From: Bacteroidales bacterium | GTDB taxonomy: Bacteria > Bacteroidota > Bacteroidia > Bacteroidales > WCHB1-69 | Assembly (NCBI GenBank): GCA_016290715.1 | Contig: JAEEUY010000137.1 | Span: 1-7,685 of the forward strand | DNA: 7,685 bases | Direction: 5' to 3' | Shown here: piece after piece, positions 1 through 5,954 of the stretch | Layout: every line of letters starts with the position of its first letter | Numbering within the stretch: the first letter of the stretch is position 1 | Position numbers and translations under genes: made by a program | The notes under the pieces: model-generated | What the model saw: only the letters and a program-made list of their open reading frames with translations | The model's database searches: none | Told to the model about the DNA's origin: nothing

Positions 1-81
1 ATCCTTATCCCACAAGGAAAGAACTCGTTCCTCAATATCAGGGAACGTCTCGTTTTTATCTACTTCGCGAAACAAAGCCAT
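1..81 (-). CDS. ileS: Isoleucyl-tRNA synthetase, N-terminal fragment (cut by window edge)
   Basis: Reading the minus strand from the ATG at 81-79 gives 27 open codons to the window edge, beginning MALFREVDKNETFPDIEE and continuing with RVLSLWDKD. This is the characteristic opening of bacterial/eukaryote-like IleS: a short start, then the 'FPxxEExVLxxW' helix that precedes the Rossmann catalytic core. The enzyme charges tRNA-Ile with isoleucine in the cytosol. A GAGG ribosome binding site sits 8 bases upstream of the ATG, which supports this start. The HIGH and KMSKS signature motifs lie outside the window, so the call rests on the N-terminus alone. The 60-base gap to the small gene upstream has no convincing terminator, so ileS may also receive read-through from that operon. 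Confidence 0.75.
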   Translation of the reverse strand, partial: MALFREVDKNETFPDIEERVLSLWDKD

Positions 82-141
82 TATAATAACCTCTATAAAA
101 TTTACGCGGGAAATTTAGAAAAAGGCGAGAGCCACGGCAAT

Positions 142-333
142 CTAGCCTATCTTAAACTGCAGAATTTCTTCGGCGGTCAGCTTATCAACGGTCTTTCCAA
201 CACGCCTTGCATAACGCCCTAATTCCAAGAGATTTAATTTGCTTTTCGGGGGATTCTTATACGGATTTGGAGGAGCCATATACTCATCCATGGAATCCGC
301 CAAAATAACAGCAGGCTTTCTAATTCCACTCAT
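142..333 (-). CDS. Small helical protein, 63 aa, overlapping the GNAT gene; function unknown
   Basis: The start is chosen at ATG 333-331 because GGAGG lies 9 bases upstream (343-347); the frame is open further upstream but without a better site. The 63-aa product has a short N-terminal segment, a Pro/Asn-rich linker (about residues 20-31, with PPNPYKNPPK), and a C-terminal helical half rich in Leu, Arg, Lys and Glu (residues 32-62). No signal peptide or membrane segment is visible. It overlaps the 3' end of the GNAT-like gene by 14 bases, so the two are probably translationally coupled. Size, charge and tight overlap resemble the small partner (antitoxin or adaptor) of a two-gene module. I recognise no named family, so this role is inference. 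Confidence 0.6.
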   Translation of the reverse strand: MSGIRKPAVILADSMDEYMAPPNPYKNPPKSKLNLLELGRYARRVGKTVDKLTAEEILQFKIG

Positions 334-877
334 ACGTATAGACCTCCAAGAGTTTTTGTGAAGCTTCACCATCAAGAAAGAATTGATAGGGATGCAGAGC
401 GCCCAAATAAACCGCTCCTAAAACTTCAATATAGTGATTTAACAACTTCTTGTTAAGGGCAAAGCCATGAACTGTTCCCTCATAGCCCCATTGCATGGAC
501 TTATCTACGGCAACAGCAAATAAATGACCACCAACACCGTTATATTTAGGTTTTTCCACAAGCTTTTTGTTATTATGCGGAGCTGTACAGGCCCAATGTA
601 AGTACGCGGCCTTTGCATCAACATCTTTTTTCACAGCCACCATGCCCTGAATATCGTTGTTTTCCTTCAACGCCAGCGCAAAGACTTCAACTTCTTTAGG
701 AACATCAATCCAATTTATTCCCCATCCGTTCTTTTCTGTAAACTTTTTCAGAAACGAGCGGCTTTCAATCTTGAAAACAACAGTTTCCTTGATTTCTCCA
801 GTTTCGGAATCTTTGAGGCAGGGAACAATTTCGTCAAGCAATACGCAGACAGCACAAGTCATCACTTTTTCTTTCAT
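320..877 (-). CDS. GNAT-fold N-acetyltransferase-like protein, 185 aa
   Basis: This looks like a member of the Gcn5-related N-acetyltransferase superfamily, which moves an acyl group from acyl-CoA to an amine. Visible support is the core order. A strand near residues 78-84 is followed by the HWACTAP strand (94-100). Next is a Gly-rich acyl-CoA pyrophosphate loop YNGVGGHL (112-119) leading into helix 119-130. Last is the motif-B-like segment 145-159 (LLNHYIEVLGAVYLG), where the usual 'FYxxxGF' tyrosine is echoed by HY. The substrate cannot be read from sequence. The ATG at 877-875 is preferred over a GTG at 892 because GGAG lies 5 bases before it and the GTG has no ribosome binding site. It is first in a two-gene operon with the 63-aa protein and has its own promoter at 964-992. 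Alternatives are a toxin of the GNAT toxin-antitoxin class or a housekeeping acetyltransferase. Confidence 0.65.
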   Translation of the reverse strand: MKEKVMTCAVCVLLDEIVPCLKDSETGEIKETVVFKIESRSFLKKFTEKNGWGINWIDVPKEVEVFALALKENNDIQGMVAVKKDVDAKAAYLHWACTAPHNNKKLVEKPKYNGVGGHLFAVAVDKSMQWGYEGTVHGFALNKKLLNHYIEVLGAVYLGALHPYQFFLDGEASQKLLEVYTYEWN

Positions 878-902
878 TTTTTCTCCATCCACCTACAAGC
901 AT

Positions 903-934
903 AAAAAAAGGCGGAGCGTTACAGTTCAGCGCCC
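903..934 (-). promoter_or_regulatory. Possible attenuator/terminator in the GNAT operon leader
   Basis: On the minus strand, 934-910 contains a GC-rich segment in which GGCG (933-930) can pair with CGCC (913-910), immediately followed by seven T residues (909-903). An alternative pairing is GGGCG (934-930) with CGCTC (918-914). Both stems are short with large loops, so termination efficiency is uncertain. It lies between the -10 box and the ribosome binding site, where it could act as an attenuator or end a very short leader RNA. It could equally be a weak terminator for read-through from the upstream glycosylase gene. Confidence 0.3.
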
Positions 935-963
935 AAACGGAAACTACACATTCGAGCAGTTAA

Positions 964-992
964 AATATAAATTATTAAAAAGCCGTTGTCAA
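964..992 (-). promoter_or_regulatory. Sigma-70 type promoter for the GNAT / small-protein operon
   Basis: On the minus strand, a perfect -35 box TTGACA (992-987) is followed after 17 bases by TATATT (969-964), five of six matches to the -10 consensus. The predicted start is near 957, leaving a leader of about 80 bases before the ATG at 877. The promoter begins about 18 bases after the stop codon of the upstream glycosylase gene, so the GNAT pair can be expressed independently. Confidence 0.65.
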
Positions 993-1009
993 GAGGAACA
1001 TGCAATTTT

Positions 1010-1813
1010 TTACAAGGCCAAACCATTTATTTCACTAATTGCATCGCGAATGGGGTGGTATATCGTCGCGGTAGACTTCGGTTCTAGTAGATCTAATAGT
1101 TTTTCTTCACCACCCCAATATGGAATCCATTTTTGCAGATAATTTCGTTGCGAGTTTTGAGAAGCATTTTGCATGGGTTTTGGTGCTGACGGATGCCAAG
1201 GCTTCTCAGCACGTACATAATACAATGGCATATTACCGTGATTCGCATATTTAGTTCCACGATCAGCGTCTCCACACAATATAACTCTATTCGTCTTCTC
1301 AAGAATTCGGCGATTATAGGAATTTGCACATCTCAAATACGGCAGCACTCTTTTTTCTGCAAAATCTTTCACAAGATACCTATATGACACATTCAAGAAT
1401 ATGATACCTCTATCGCACAGCGCCTTGTATAAATTTCTCACATCTCTTCCGCTATGTTTCCACTTTTCAACATCAACACCTAGCGCAGGAAATAGAACGC
1501 GTCCCGAATCCGCGATAAAAGTTTCAGAAAGCGTCTTCTTGGCAAAAGGAAGCCCTATCGGAGCACTGGGATATGGATCTTTTCCAACAACTGCTAGATG
1601 TATCAATTGATTACATTCAATTCGACGAATAATTTTATCCAAATACCAATGAAGATTTTGCGACTGAGGCTTTATTGCCTGAAACATATATTCATTACAA
1701 GCAAAATTTTCATGTTCCCAATAAAGTTTGTTACACAACTGGCACAAAATAGAACCGCAATAATTTTTCGAATAACCTTTATAAATTTGAGTTCTTATTG
1801 AATCATCTCTCAT
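1010..1813 (-). CDS. Uracil-DNA glycosylase superfamily protein, divergent, 267 aa
   Basis: The protein lines up by eye with family-1 UNG, which flips uracil out of DNA and cuts its glycosidic bond. The water-activating loop GKDPYP (77-82) matches GQDPYH, with catalytic Asp79 and the thymine-excluding Tyr81. GLPFA (87-91) matches GLAFS, with stacking Phe90. FLN (139-141) supplies the uracil-reading Asn141. VILCGDAD (177-184) matches the VxxLWGxxA strand. HPSAP (207-211) matches HPSPL, with catalytic His207. Spacings between these residues are close to those of E. coli Ung. Unusual points: His of DPYH is Pro82; the DNA-intercalating Leu of HPSPL is missing; and an N-terminal extension carries Cys19, 24, 27 and 39. 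AGA and ATA codons are frequent, hinting at transfer. ATG 1813 is chosen because AGAGAAG lies 9 bases upstream; a TTG at 1819 is too close to it. It could be a repair enzyme, or a glycosylase for a modified base. Confidence 0.7.
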   Translation of the reverse strand: MRDDSIRTQIYKGYSKNYCGSILCQLCNKLYWEHENFACNEYMFQAIKPQSQNLHWYLDKIIRRIECNQLIHLAVVGKDPYPSAPIGLPFAKKTLSETFIADSGRVLFPALGVDVEKWKHSGRDVRNLYKALCDRGIIFLNVSYRYLVKDFAEKRVLPYLRCANSYNRRILEKTNRVILCGDADRGTKYANHGNMPLYYVRAEKPWHPSAPKPMQNASQNSQRNYLQKWIPYWGGEEKLLDLLEPKSTATIYHPIRDAISEINGLAL

Positions 1814-1905
1814 ACCCAATTTCTTCTCTTGTTTGATAATTCATATAGTCTATAGTTTAATAACCTTTTTCATCATATTACTGGAAAAGACCATACCTTA
1901 CAGGG

Positions 1906-4878
1906 CTAATCCTTTACACAGCGAACTGAAATTCCATAGCTCTTGATGTCACGATACTGGTGCGCATTGTTGTAGTTGTACCTCAAATTCATGCTATACG
2001 CATAATCGCTATTGTTCCCTGTAAGCCCCCAGAAGCGGGCGTACTCTCCTACTGAATAAAAATTGCGACCACTAACATAGCCAGCAGGCAATGCGGAAAA
2101 GCCATAAACATCAGTACCTTTATAACTGATATTTTTCCAATCCGTGGTCGTTTTGAGGACCTTGCCCGCATTTGACACTCCACCCACAGCATCGAGCAAG
2201 GCGTTCCATTCCTCAGAATCCGGCAAATGCCAACCATCAGGGCAAATCCCCTGTATCTTTGCGGGAAGTTCACAAGTCTTGCCGTAACCGCAATCTATTC
2301 CGTTCCCATCATCGTAAAGTTTCACAGAATCGATCGCCGCAGCCCATGTGTAAAGTCGTCCATACTTGCCACAACTATCCAAACTATTATTATAACACCA
2401 GTTTCGGCCCTTCAAGCTCGGCGTTTTGACACTATCAGCATAGTTCAGGTTTTCCGCCATCCAAGTTTGTTCCCCAATGACAATCGTTTTGTACATTAGC
2501 TTGTCACGGTCATCGGTTAATGTTCCATATTCAAAAACTGGTGTAAATTCCCAAGAGCCACTTTTACAAACATAGTACCATTTTGTAGTTGAAGATATGT
2601 CTTTATCCAAAATAGAAAATCCTTCATTTTTATTGACACATCCTTTATTGAATTCAATTTCCAAATTACTCGCAACCCTGAATGTGTCTGCATCACACAC
2701 ATAATACACACCTTCCTTTTGAACGATTTTACCTTCTTGGCTTGCAGAACAACGTCCTATGACCGTAAATGTTGATGAAATACTAGCTTTATCATAGTGC
2801 GCCGAAATTTCATAAGAACCAGCATCCTGCGGAATATAAATCTTAAGAGTAATCATAGAATCATTATTATAATGAAGAGTCGCTTCGTACTTCAGCGTAT
2901 CAATAACCTCGTAATCCTTACTAAAAACCAAATTCAATGCAGAAATATCAAGCCCAGCCTTTTCAAAATTTTTTCCAGCCAAGGTTGCATTAACATAGCT
3001 ATCGGCATTGTCAACGGATGCATCAGGGATAACAAAAGATGTAAAATACGGATTCTTATGAACAATAAAAGAATATTTTTTAGTTCCGTATTTTTCACCA
3101 TTCACAAACAATATCAAATCATAGGTTCCTTCCTTTTGAGGAATTGGAATCCAAGTGGAAAGCGTCTGTAAATTTTTACAAGTATCACTAAGCCACTGAA
3201 TAGGAGTCAAGTCAACACTCACAGAGTCACCTAGTTGATTCTGTTCACTATCCATGACGACAATATGCATTTTGTTCACAAAATCTATGTTATAGCCTTT
3301 CACCGATACAGAGAACGAATCTGACGCCACCTTATCTAAGTTAATTCTAGACGGAGTATTTATGGCGATATTATAATATGAATCACTCACATTGAATTTC
3401 GTTACCAAATCCTTGAAAACCTTTTCGCCAATTTTTAGACGAACCATATATTCTTTGCCATTATAGGAATAACTAGCCAATATAGGAGCTGAAATAGTAG
3501 CCGTTATTGTATCCTGCGATATTGCTACAGCCCTAAAATTGATAACAGTATCCTGATTTGTATTCGTCACCTGAATAAAAACACCTTCACTAGTATCAAT
3601 GAGCGAAATATCATTTACAACAACCGTTGCCAAAATTTTTCGATTAGTCGATGTTCCCAACACATGGTATCTGTCTAGCGTGATGGATTTAACATCGAAT
3701 AAACTCGTTTCATTCGAGTCTTTCACAGAGGAATAATTATCTGTAATTTGGGCGTTTTCTATCGCCGCCAAAACTACGGAGGAACTTGTCGATAAAGCAT
3801 TTCCATTTTTATCATATGCTGTAGCAGTAAGTAGTTTATTTCCCTGATATTGCGCGTAATAATGAACAATACTTGAAGATGGATAATAAACATAAATTAT
3901 CTTTATTTCAGTATTAAGAGAATACATCATTTGTGTAGTCGATGTTACATAACCTGTTTTTGAGTAAGTTTTAATATAAGACGATTCACCACAATCATTC
4001 TCGGTAAAATCCAAATAGGAAACCTGTTTAGAAATCATATTTGCAGCATTGTGATAGCATACATACGATTTGGCAAGATTGTTGTTTACAAAGAAAAATT
4101 TGTAATACATATAGAAATAAGGATTACCAGCTTCTAGTTGAGCATACGATTTAACATCATAAGTAACACCATCGCTAATTTCCTCAGTACTCCTTATGAA
4201 AACGAACCCATCTTCACCATCTTTTCCATCAATACCATCCCGACCATCGAGGCCATTCTTACCGTCAACACCGTCTTTCCCGTCTTTACCATCTTTACCA
4301 TCGACGCCGTCCTTCCCGTCAATACCGTTTTTCCCATCTTTACCATCCTTGCCATCTTTACCGTCGATACCATCCCGACCGTCGGAGCCATTCTTACCAT
4401 CTTTACCATCCTTGCCATCAATACCGTCTTTACCATCAGCACCATTTTTGCCGTCTTTTCCATCAATACCATTTTTGCCATCAACACCATCTACACCGTC
4501 CCTTCCGTCTTTACCATCATTTCCATCTCTACCATCAGAACCATCTTTCCCATTAGCTCCATCTCGTGCGCCAACAGTCTTTGAATTACTCTCGTCATTG
4601 ATATTTCTGGCCCCGCTTGCAAACAAAGTCCACCCTGAATGAGTATAGATATAAGAACAGCCATCTGTAGTGTTGTAATAGACCCATAAATAATCAGGAT
4701 TATCAATTTTTTCTGGTCCTGAATAAGAACCAGCCCAATGAATAGACGAACTGTTAATTTCATTCGCAGATTCTATTGCTACAGGAGCTTGAGGTTCTGT
4801 TGACGAGTCATCGCCACAAGCAGCTAAGATAAATGCAAGGGATAACGCCACGAAATTGCCAATTCTGTTCCAAACCAT
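1906..4878 (-). CDS. Large surface lipoprotein with collagen-like stalk and C-terminal FISUMP domain, 990 aa
   Basis: ATG 4878 is preferred: GGAG lies 6 bases before it and the product opens with a standard lipoprotein signal (MVWNRIGNFVALSLAFILAAC, lipid-bearing Cys21). ATG 4890 is the alternative. Domains in order: Ser/Asn-rich tether and small head (22-106) with a WVYYN...GW...LF segment like those preceding collagen stalks in phage fibres; 39 unbroken Gly-X-Y triplets (107-223); a long beta-rich, Ig-like region (about 225-709); two Cys...YYVC modules (710-783; Cys710/728 and 747/771); and FISUMP (784-990), with IGEQTWMAENLNY, GWHLPDSEEW, GFSALPAGY and a final SVRCVKD. FISUMP proteins are an expanded, mostly uncharacterised secreted family of Fibrobacter. 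Export and lipidation are well supported; binding or adhesion is inference. It lies 137 bases downstream of the barrel gene, same strand. Confidence 0.85.
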   Translation of the reverse strand: MVWNRIGNFVALSLAFILAACGDDSSTEPQAPVAIESANEINSSSIHWAGSYSGPEKIDNPDYLWVYYNTTDGCSYIYTHSGWTLFASGARNINDESNSKTVGARDGANGKDGSDGRDGNDGKDGRDGVDGVDGKNGIDGKDGKNGADGKDGIDGKDGKDGKNGSDGRDGIDGKDGKDGKDGKNGIDGKDGVDGKDGKDGKDGVDGKNGLDGRDGIDGKDGEDGFVFIRSTEEISDGVTYDVKSYAQLEAGNPYFYMYYKFFFVNNNLAKSYVCYHNAANMISKQVSYLDFTENDCGESSYIKTYSKTGYVTSTTQMMYSLNTEIKIIYVYYPSSSIVHYYAQYQGNKLLTATAYDKNGNALSTSSSVVLAAIENAQITDNYSSVKDSNETSLFDVKSITLDRYHVLGTSTNRKILATVVVNDISLIDTSEGVFIQVTNTNQDTVINFRAVAISQDTITATISAPILASYSYNGKEYMVRLKIGEKVFKDLVTKFNVSDSYYNIAINTPSRINLDKVASDSFSVSVKGYNIDFVNKMHIVVMDSEQNQLGDSVSVDLTPIQWLSDTCKNLQTLSTWIPIPQKEGTYDLILFVNGEKYGTKKYSFIVHKNPYFTSFVIPDASVDNADSYVNATLAGKNFEKAGLDISALNLVFSKDYEVIDTLKYEATLHYNNDSMITLKIYIPQDAGSYEISAHYDKASISSTFTVIGRCSASQEGKIVQKEGVYYVCDADTFRVASNLEIEFNKGCVNKNEGFSILDKDISSTTKWYYVCKSGSWEFTPVFEYGTLTDDRDKLMYKTIVIGEQTWMAENLNYADSVKTPSLKGRNWCYNNSLDSCGKYGRLYTWAAAIDSVKLYDDGNGIDCGYGKTCELPAKIQGICPDGWHLPDSEEWNALLDAVGGVSNAGKVLKTTTDWKNISYKGTDVYGFSALPAGYVSGRNFYSVGEYARFWGLTGNNSDYAYSMNLRYNYNNAHQYRDIKSYGISVRCVKD
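1909..2529 (-). other. FISUMP domain-coding region (C-terminal 207 residues)
   Basis: This encodes residues 784-990 of the lipoprotein. Recognisable elements in order are YKTIVIGEQTWMAENLNY, a Cys-containing NWCYNN...CGKYGRLYTW segment, GICPDGWHLPDSEEWNAL, YGFSALPAGY, the aromatic FWG, and SYGISVRCVKD at the terminus. The order and spacing fit a complete domain, not a fragment. Confidence 0.85.
2530..2751 (-). repeat. Two tandem Cys...YYVC modules preceding FISUMP
   Basis: Residues 710-746 (Cys710 to YYVC728) and 747-783 (Cys747 to YYVC771) share the plan C-x-(S/N)-x-x-EG ... YYVC. Each has one Cys pair that could form a disulfide after export. They are diverged copies, recognised as a pattern and not by high identity. 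Confidence 0.55.
4210..4560 (-). repeat. Collagen-like coding tract, 39 Gly-X-Y triplets (9-base units)
   Basis: All 39 triplets are intact. Except for the first (GAN), every third position is Asp or Asn; Lys dominates the second position, with Arg, Ile, Val, Ser, Ala, Leu, Asn and Glu as variants. Proline is absent. At DNA level this is a degenerate tandem array of 9-base units, which also gives false repetitive open frames on both strands. Such charged, proline-free collagen repeats are known from bacterial and phage stalk proteins that trimerise. Confidence 0.9.
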
Positions 4879-4884
4879 AACAGT

Positions 4885-4888
4885 CTCC
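4885..4888 (-). promoter_or_regulatory. Ribosome binding site deciding the lipoprotein start
   Basis: GGAG on the minus strand lies 6 bases upstream of ATG 4878-4876. It overlaps another in-frame ATG (4890-4888), whose nearest purine run is a weaker AGGA 9 bases away. The downstream ATG also yields the cleaner signal peptide. Confidence 0.55.
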
Positions 4889-4903
4889 ATCGGAAAAAAT
4901 CCT

Positions 4904-4933
4904 ATTACAACCGAGCACCAAGAGTTTCTGCAA
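4904..4933 (-). promoter_or_regulatory. Candidate promoter for the FISUMP lipoprotein
   Basis: On the minus strand, TGTAAT (4909-4904, five of six matches to -10) is preceded after 18 bases by TTGCAG (4933-4928, a poor -35 with only TTG matching). A start near 4897 would give a leader of about 19 bases that just contains the ribosome binding site. Co-transcription with the barrel gene is the alternative. Confidence 0.3.
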
Positions 4934-5015
4934 AACCCTCTAATAAGCCCATTCAAAAATAACTTAAATACAGACCGAGTTCACCAAAAAGTTTACAAAA
5001 TCTTCCATTATCAAA

Positions 5016-5780
5016 TCAATACAAGAAAATCCAACCAATCTGAAGCTTAGCGCGTTTGTCATTTAGCGGAAGCACTTCAGGCGCATATTCTAAATACAAT
5101 CCCCAAGGATGTTTCTTTTTCCAAAAAGCGCTGATTCCAAACGTCAACACATTCGTTCGATGCGCATACCCCGGGTAGTTTTCCTTGCCCCCATCACTTG
5201 TCCAATCAGAAAACATCTCGTTTTTAGCATTCGAGCCACCGCTATTGAATGCCAAACGTTCGTAATTGACGTAACCTCCCAAAGAAAACACTTCACCGAG
5301 ATCAAACATCACACCACCGCCAACGTTGTACAAAACAAAGCCGTCAAAACGACCCTTCGGATTATCCACTTTAGGTTCATAATTTTCTTTTTGCTCATTG
5401 GAATAATAGCCACCCACAAAAGAGACTCCCGCCCCTAAATATGCAGGGCCAATCCATTGCACAACACTTGGGCGAAGTCCAATATCCATCGGAAGGGAAA
5501 TCGGAACAGACAAGAACAGTCCCCCCTTTTGCCCAGCAAGCGAGTAATCAAACGATAAAAGCTCAATTTTTATATTAACAGCAAGCCCTTCAATAGATTT
5601 CGAATGATGCGGCGACGAAATTTCCCTATTTTCATCACCCGCAACAACGCCCCCAACGTCCACATAACGAAATTTTTTCTGTTCCGACGAATACTTGAGA
5701 ACAGCAGCCTCCCCCAACATGTTCCCCGACAAAGTTACCGCACACCCTGAAAACGTCAAAAACTGCAAACCGAAAAACAA
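5016..5780 (-). CDS. Outer-membrane beta-barrel-like protein, 5' end probably frameshifted
   Basis: The frame encodes 254 aa from a TTG at 5780. Alternating Gly/aromatic strands (for example around residues 86-105, 115-125, 148-175 and 210-225) and a terminal KLQIGWIFLY ending in Tyr are typical of small outer-membrane barrels. The TTG has no ribosome binding site, an in-frame stop lies at 5801-5799, and the N-terminus lacks positive charges. A good AAGGA site and ATG at 5817 open another frame. Removing one A from the A8 run at 5793-5800 joins them into MSLYFIKKCAKI followed by LFFGLQFLTFSGC, a complete export signal ending at a lipobox-like Cys. The restored protein would be 266 aa. So the gene is either mutated, switched by tract length, rescued by slippage, or affected by a sequencing error. 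The role of the barrel is unknown. Confidence 0.7.
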   Translation of the reverse strand: MFFGLQFLTFSGCAVTLSGNMLGEAAVLKYSSEQKKFRYVDVGGVVAGDENREISSPHHSKSIEGLAVNIKIELLSFDYSLAGQKGGLFLSVPISLPMDIGLRPSVVQWIGPAYLGAGVSFVGGYYSNEQKENYEPKVDNPKGRFDGFVLYNVGGGVMFDLGEVFSLGGYVNYERLAFNSGGSNAKNEMFSDWTSDGGKENYPGYAHRTNVLTFGISAFWKKKHPWGLYLEYAPEVLPLNDKRAKLQIGWIFLY

Positions 5781-5792
5781 AATTTTCGCGCA

Positions 5793-5800
5793 TTTTTTTT
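5793..5800 (-). repeat. A8 homopolymer tract separating start site from barrel frame
   Basis: Eight consecutive A on the coding (minus) strand fall at codons 6-9 counted from ATG 5817. With eight A the ATG frame continues as MRENFVF and then unrelated sequence ending near 5635. With seven A it joins the barrel frame and gives a lysine-containing n-region. Runs of this length are prone to replication and RNA polymerase slippage. Confidence 0.7.
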
Positions 5801-5823
5801 ATAAAATACAAACTCATAAATTT

Positions 5824-5828
5824 TCCTT
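5824..5828 (-). promoter_or_regulatory. Ribosome binding site for the out-of-frame ATG at 5817
   Basis: AAGGA on the minus strand lies 6 bases before ATG 5817-5815. It is the only credible translation signal upstream of the barrel frame, so it supports 5817 as the original start. Confidence 0.6.
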
Positions 5829-5859
5829 ACACAATAAAAGTCGCTTTTACACAAACTAC

Positions 5860-5888
5860 AATATCATTTTTCAGAAAATATATTCCAA
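5860..5888 (-). promoter_or_regulatory. Candidate promoter for the barrel gene
   Basis: On the minus strand, TTGGAA (5888-5883) and GATATT (5865-5860) are separated by 17 bases, each matching four of six consensus positions. A start near 5853 would leave a leader of about 35 bases. The -35 box lies inside the palindrome at 5880-5898. Confidence 0.35.
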
Positions 5889-5898
5889 CTTGGAATAT
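5880..5898. promoter_or_regulatory. 19-base palindrome, operator-like
   Basis: ATATTCCAA-C-TTGGAATAT: perfect 9-base arms around one central base. The near absence of a spacer favours a binding site for a dimeric regulator over an RNA hairpin, though a 7-bp stem with a 5-base loop is possible. It covers the candidate -35 of the barrel gene, so repression there is plausible. The regulator is unknown. Confidence 0.5.
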
Positions 5899-5948
5899 TG
5901 AAGATGGTTCGCTTCAAAAAATTCCGTGCCTAATGTAGTAAAATTATA

Positions 5949-5954
5949 TATAAT
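5949..5954 (+). promoter_or_regulatory. Candidate -10 box for the sugar transporter
   Basis: A perfect TATAAT stands in an AT-rich stretch, but no good -35 lies 16-18 bases upstream. If used, the transcript would carry a leader of about 160 bases including the inverted repeat at 6040-6062. Confidence 0.25.

Noticed and set aside
100..145. Terminator between the 63-aa gene and ileS
   Set aside because: A T-run follows GGCTCTCGCC, but only a 3-bp stem can form, too weak to call.
657..1142. 161-aa plus-strand frame
   Set aside because: It runs antisense through the GNAT gene, its promoter and the end of the glycosylase gene; composition is not protein-like and no start signal is present.
4210..4560. 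CRISPR-like appearance of the regular repeats
   Set aside because: The period is 9 bases with no distinct spacers, and the frame codes for unbroken Gly-X-Y triplets.
4138..4642. Long plus-strand frames rich in Pro/Ser/Leu or Ile/Thr/Phe repeats
   Set aside because: They are antisense readings of the 9-base collagen units and owe their openness to that repeat.
5635..5817. 60-aa frame starting at the good ATG 5817
   Set aside because: After residue 9 it is the out-of-frame reading of the barrel gene (Arg/Phe/Cys-rich with no domain), best explained by the A8 frameshift. It is not a separate small gene.
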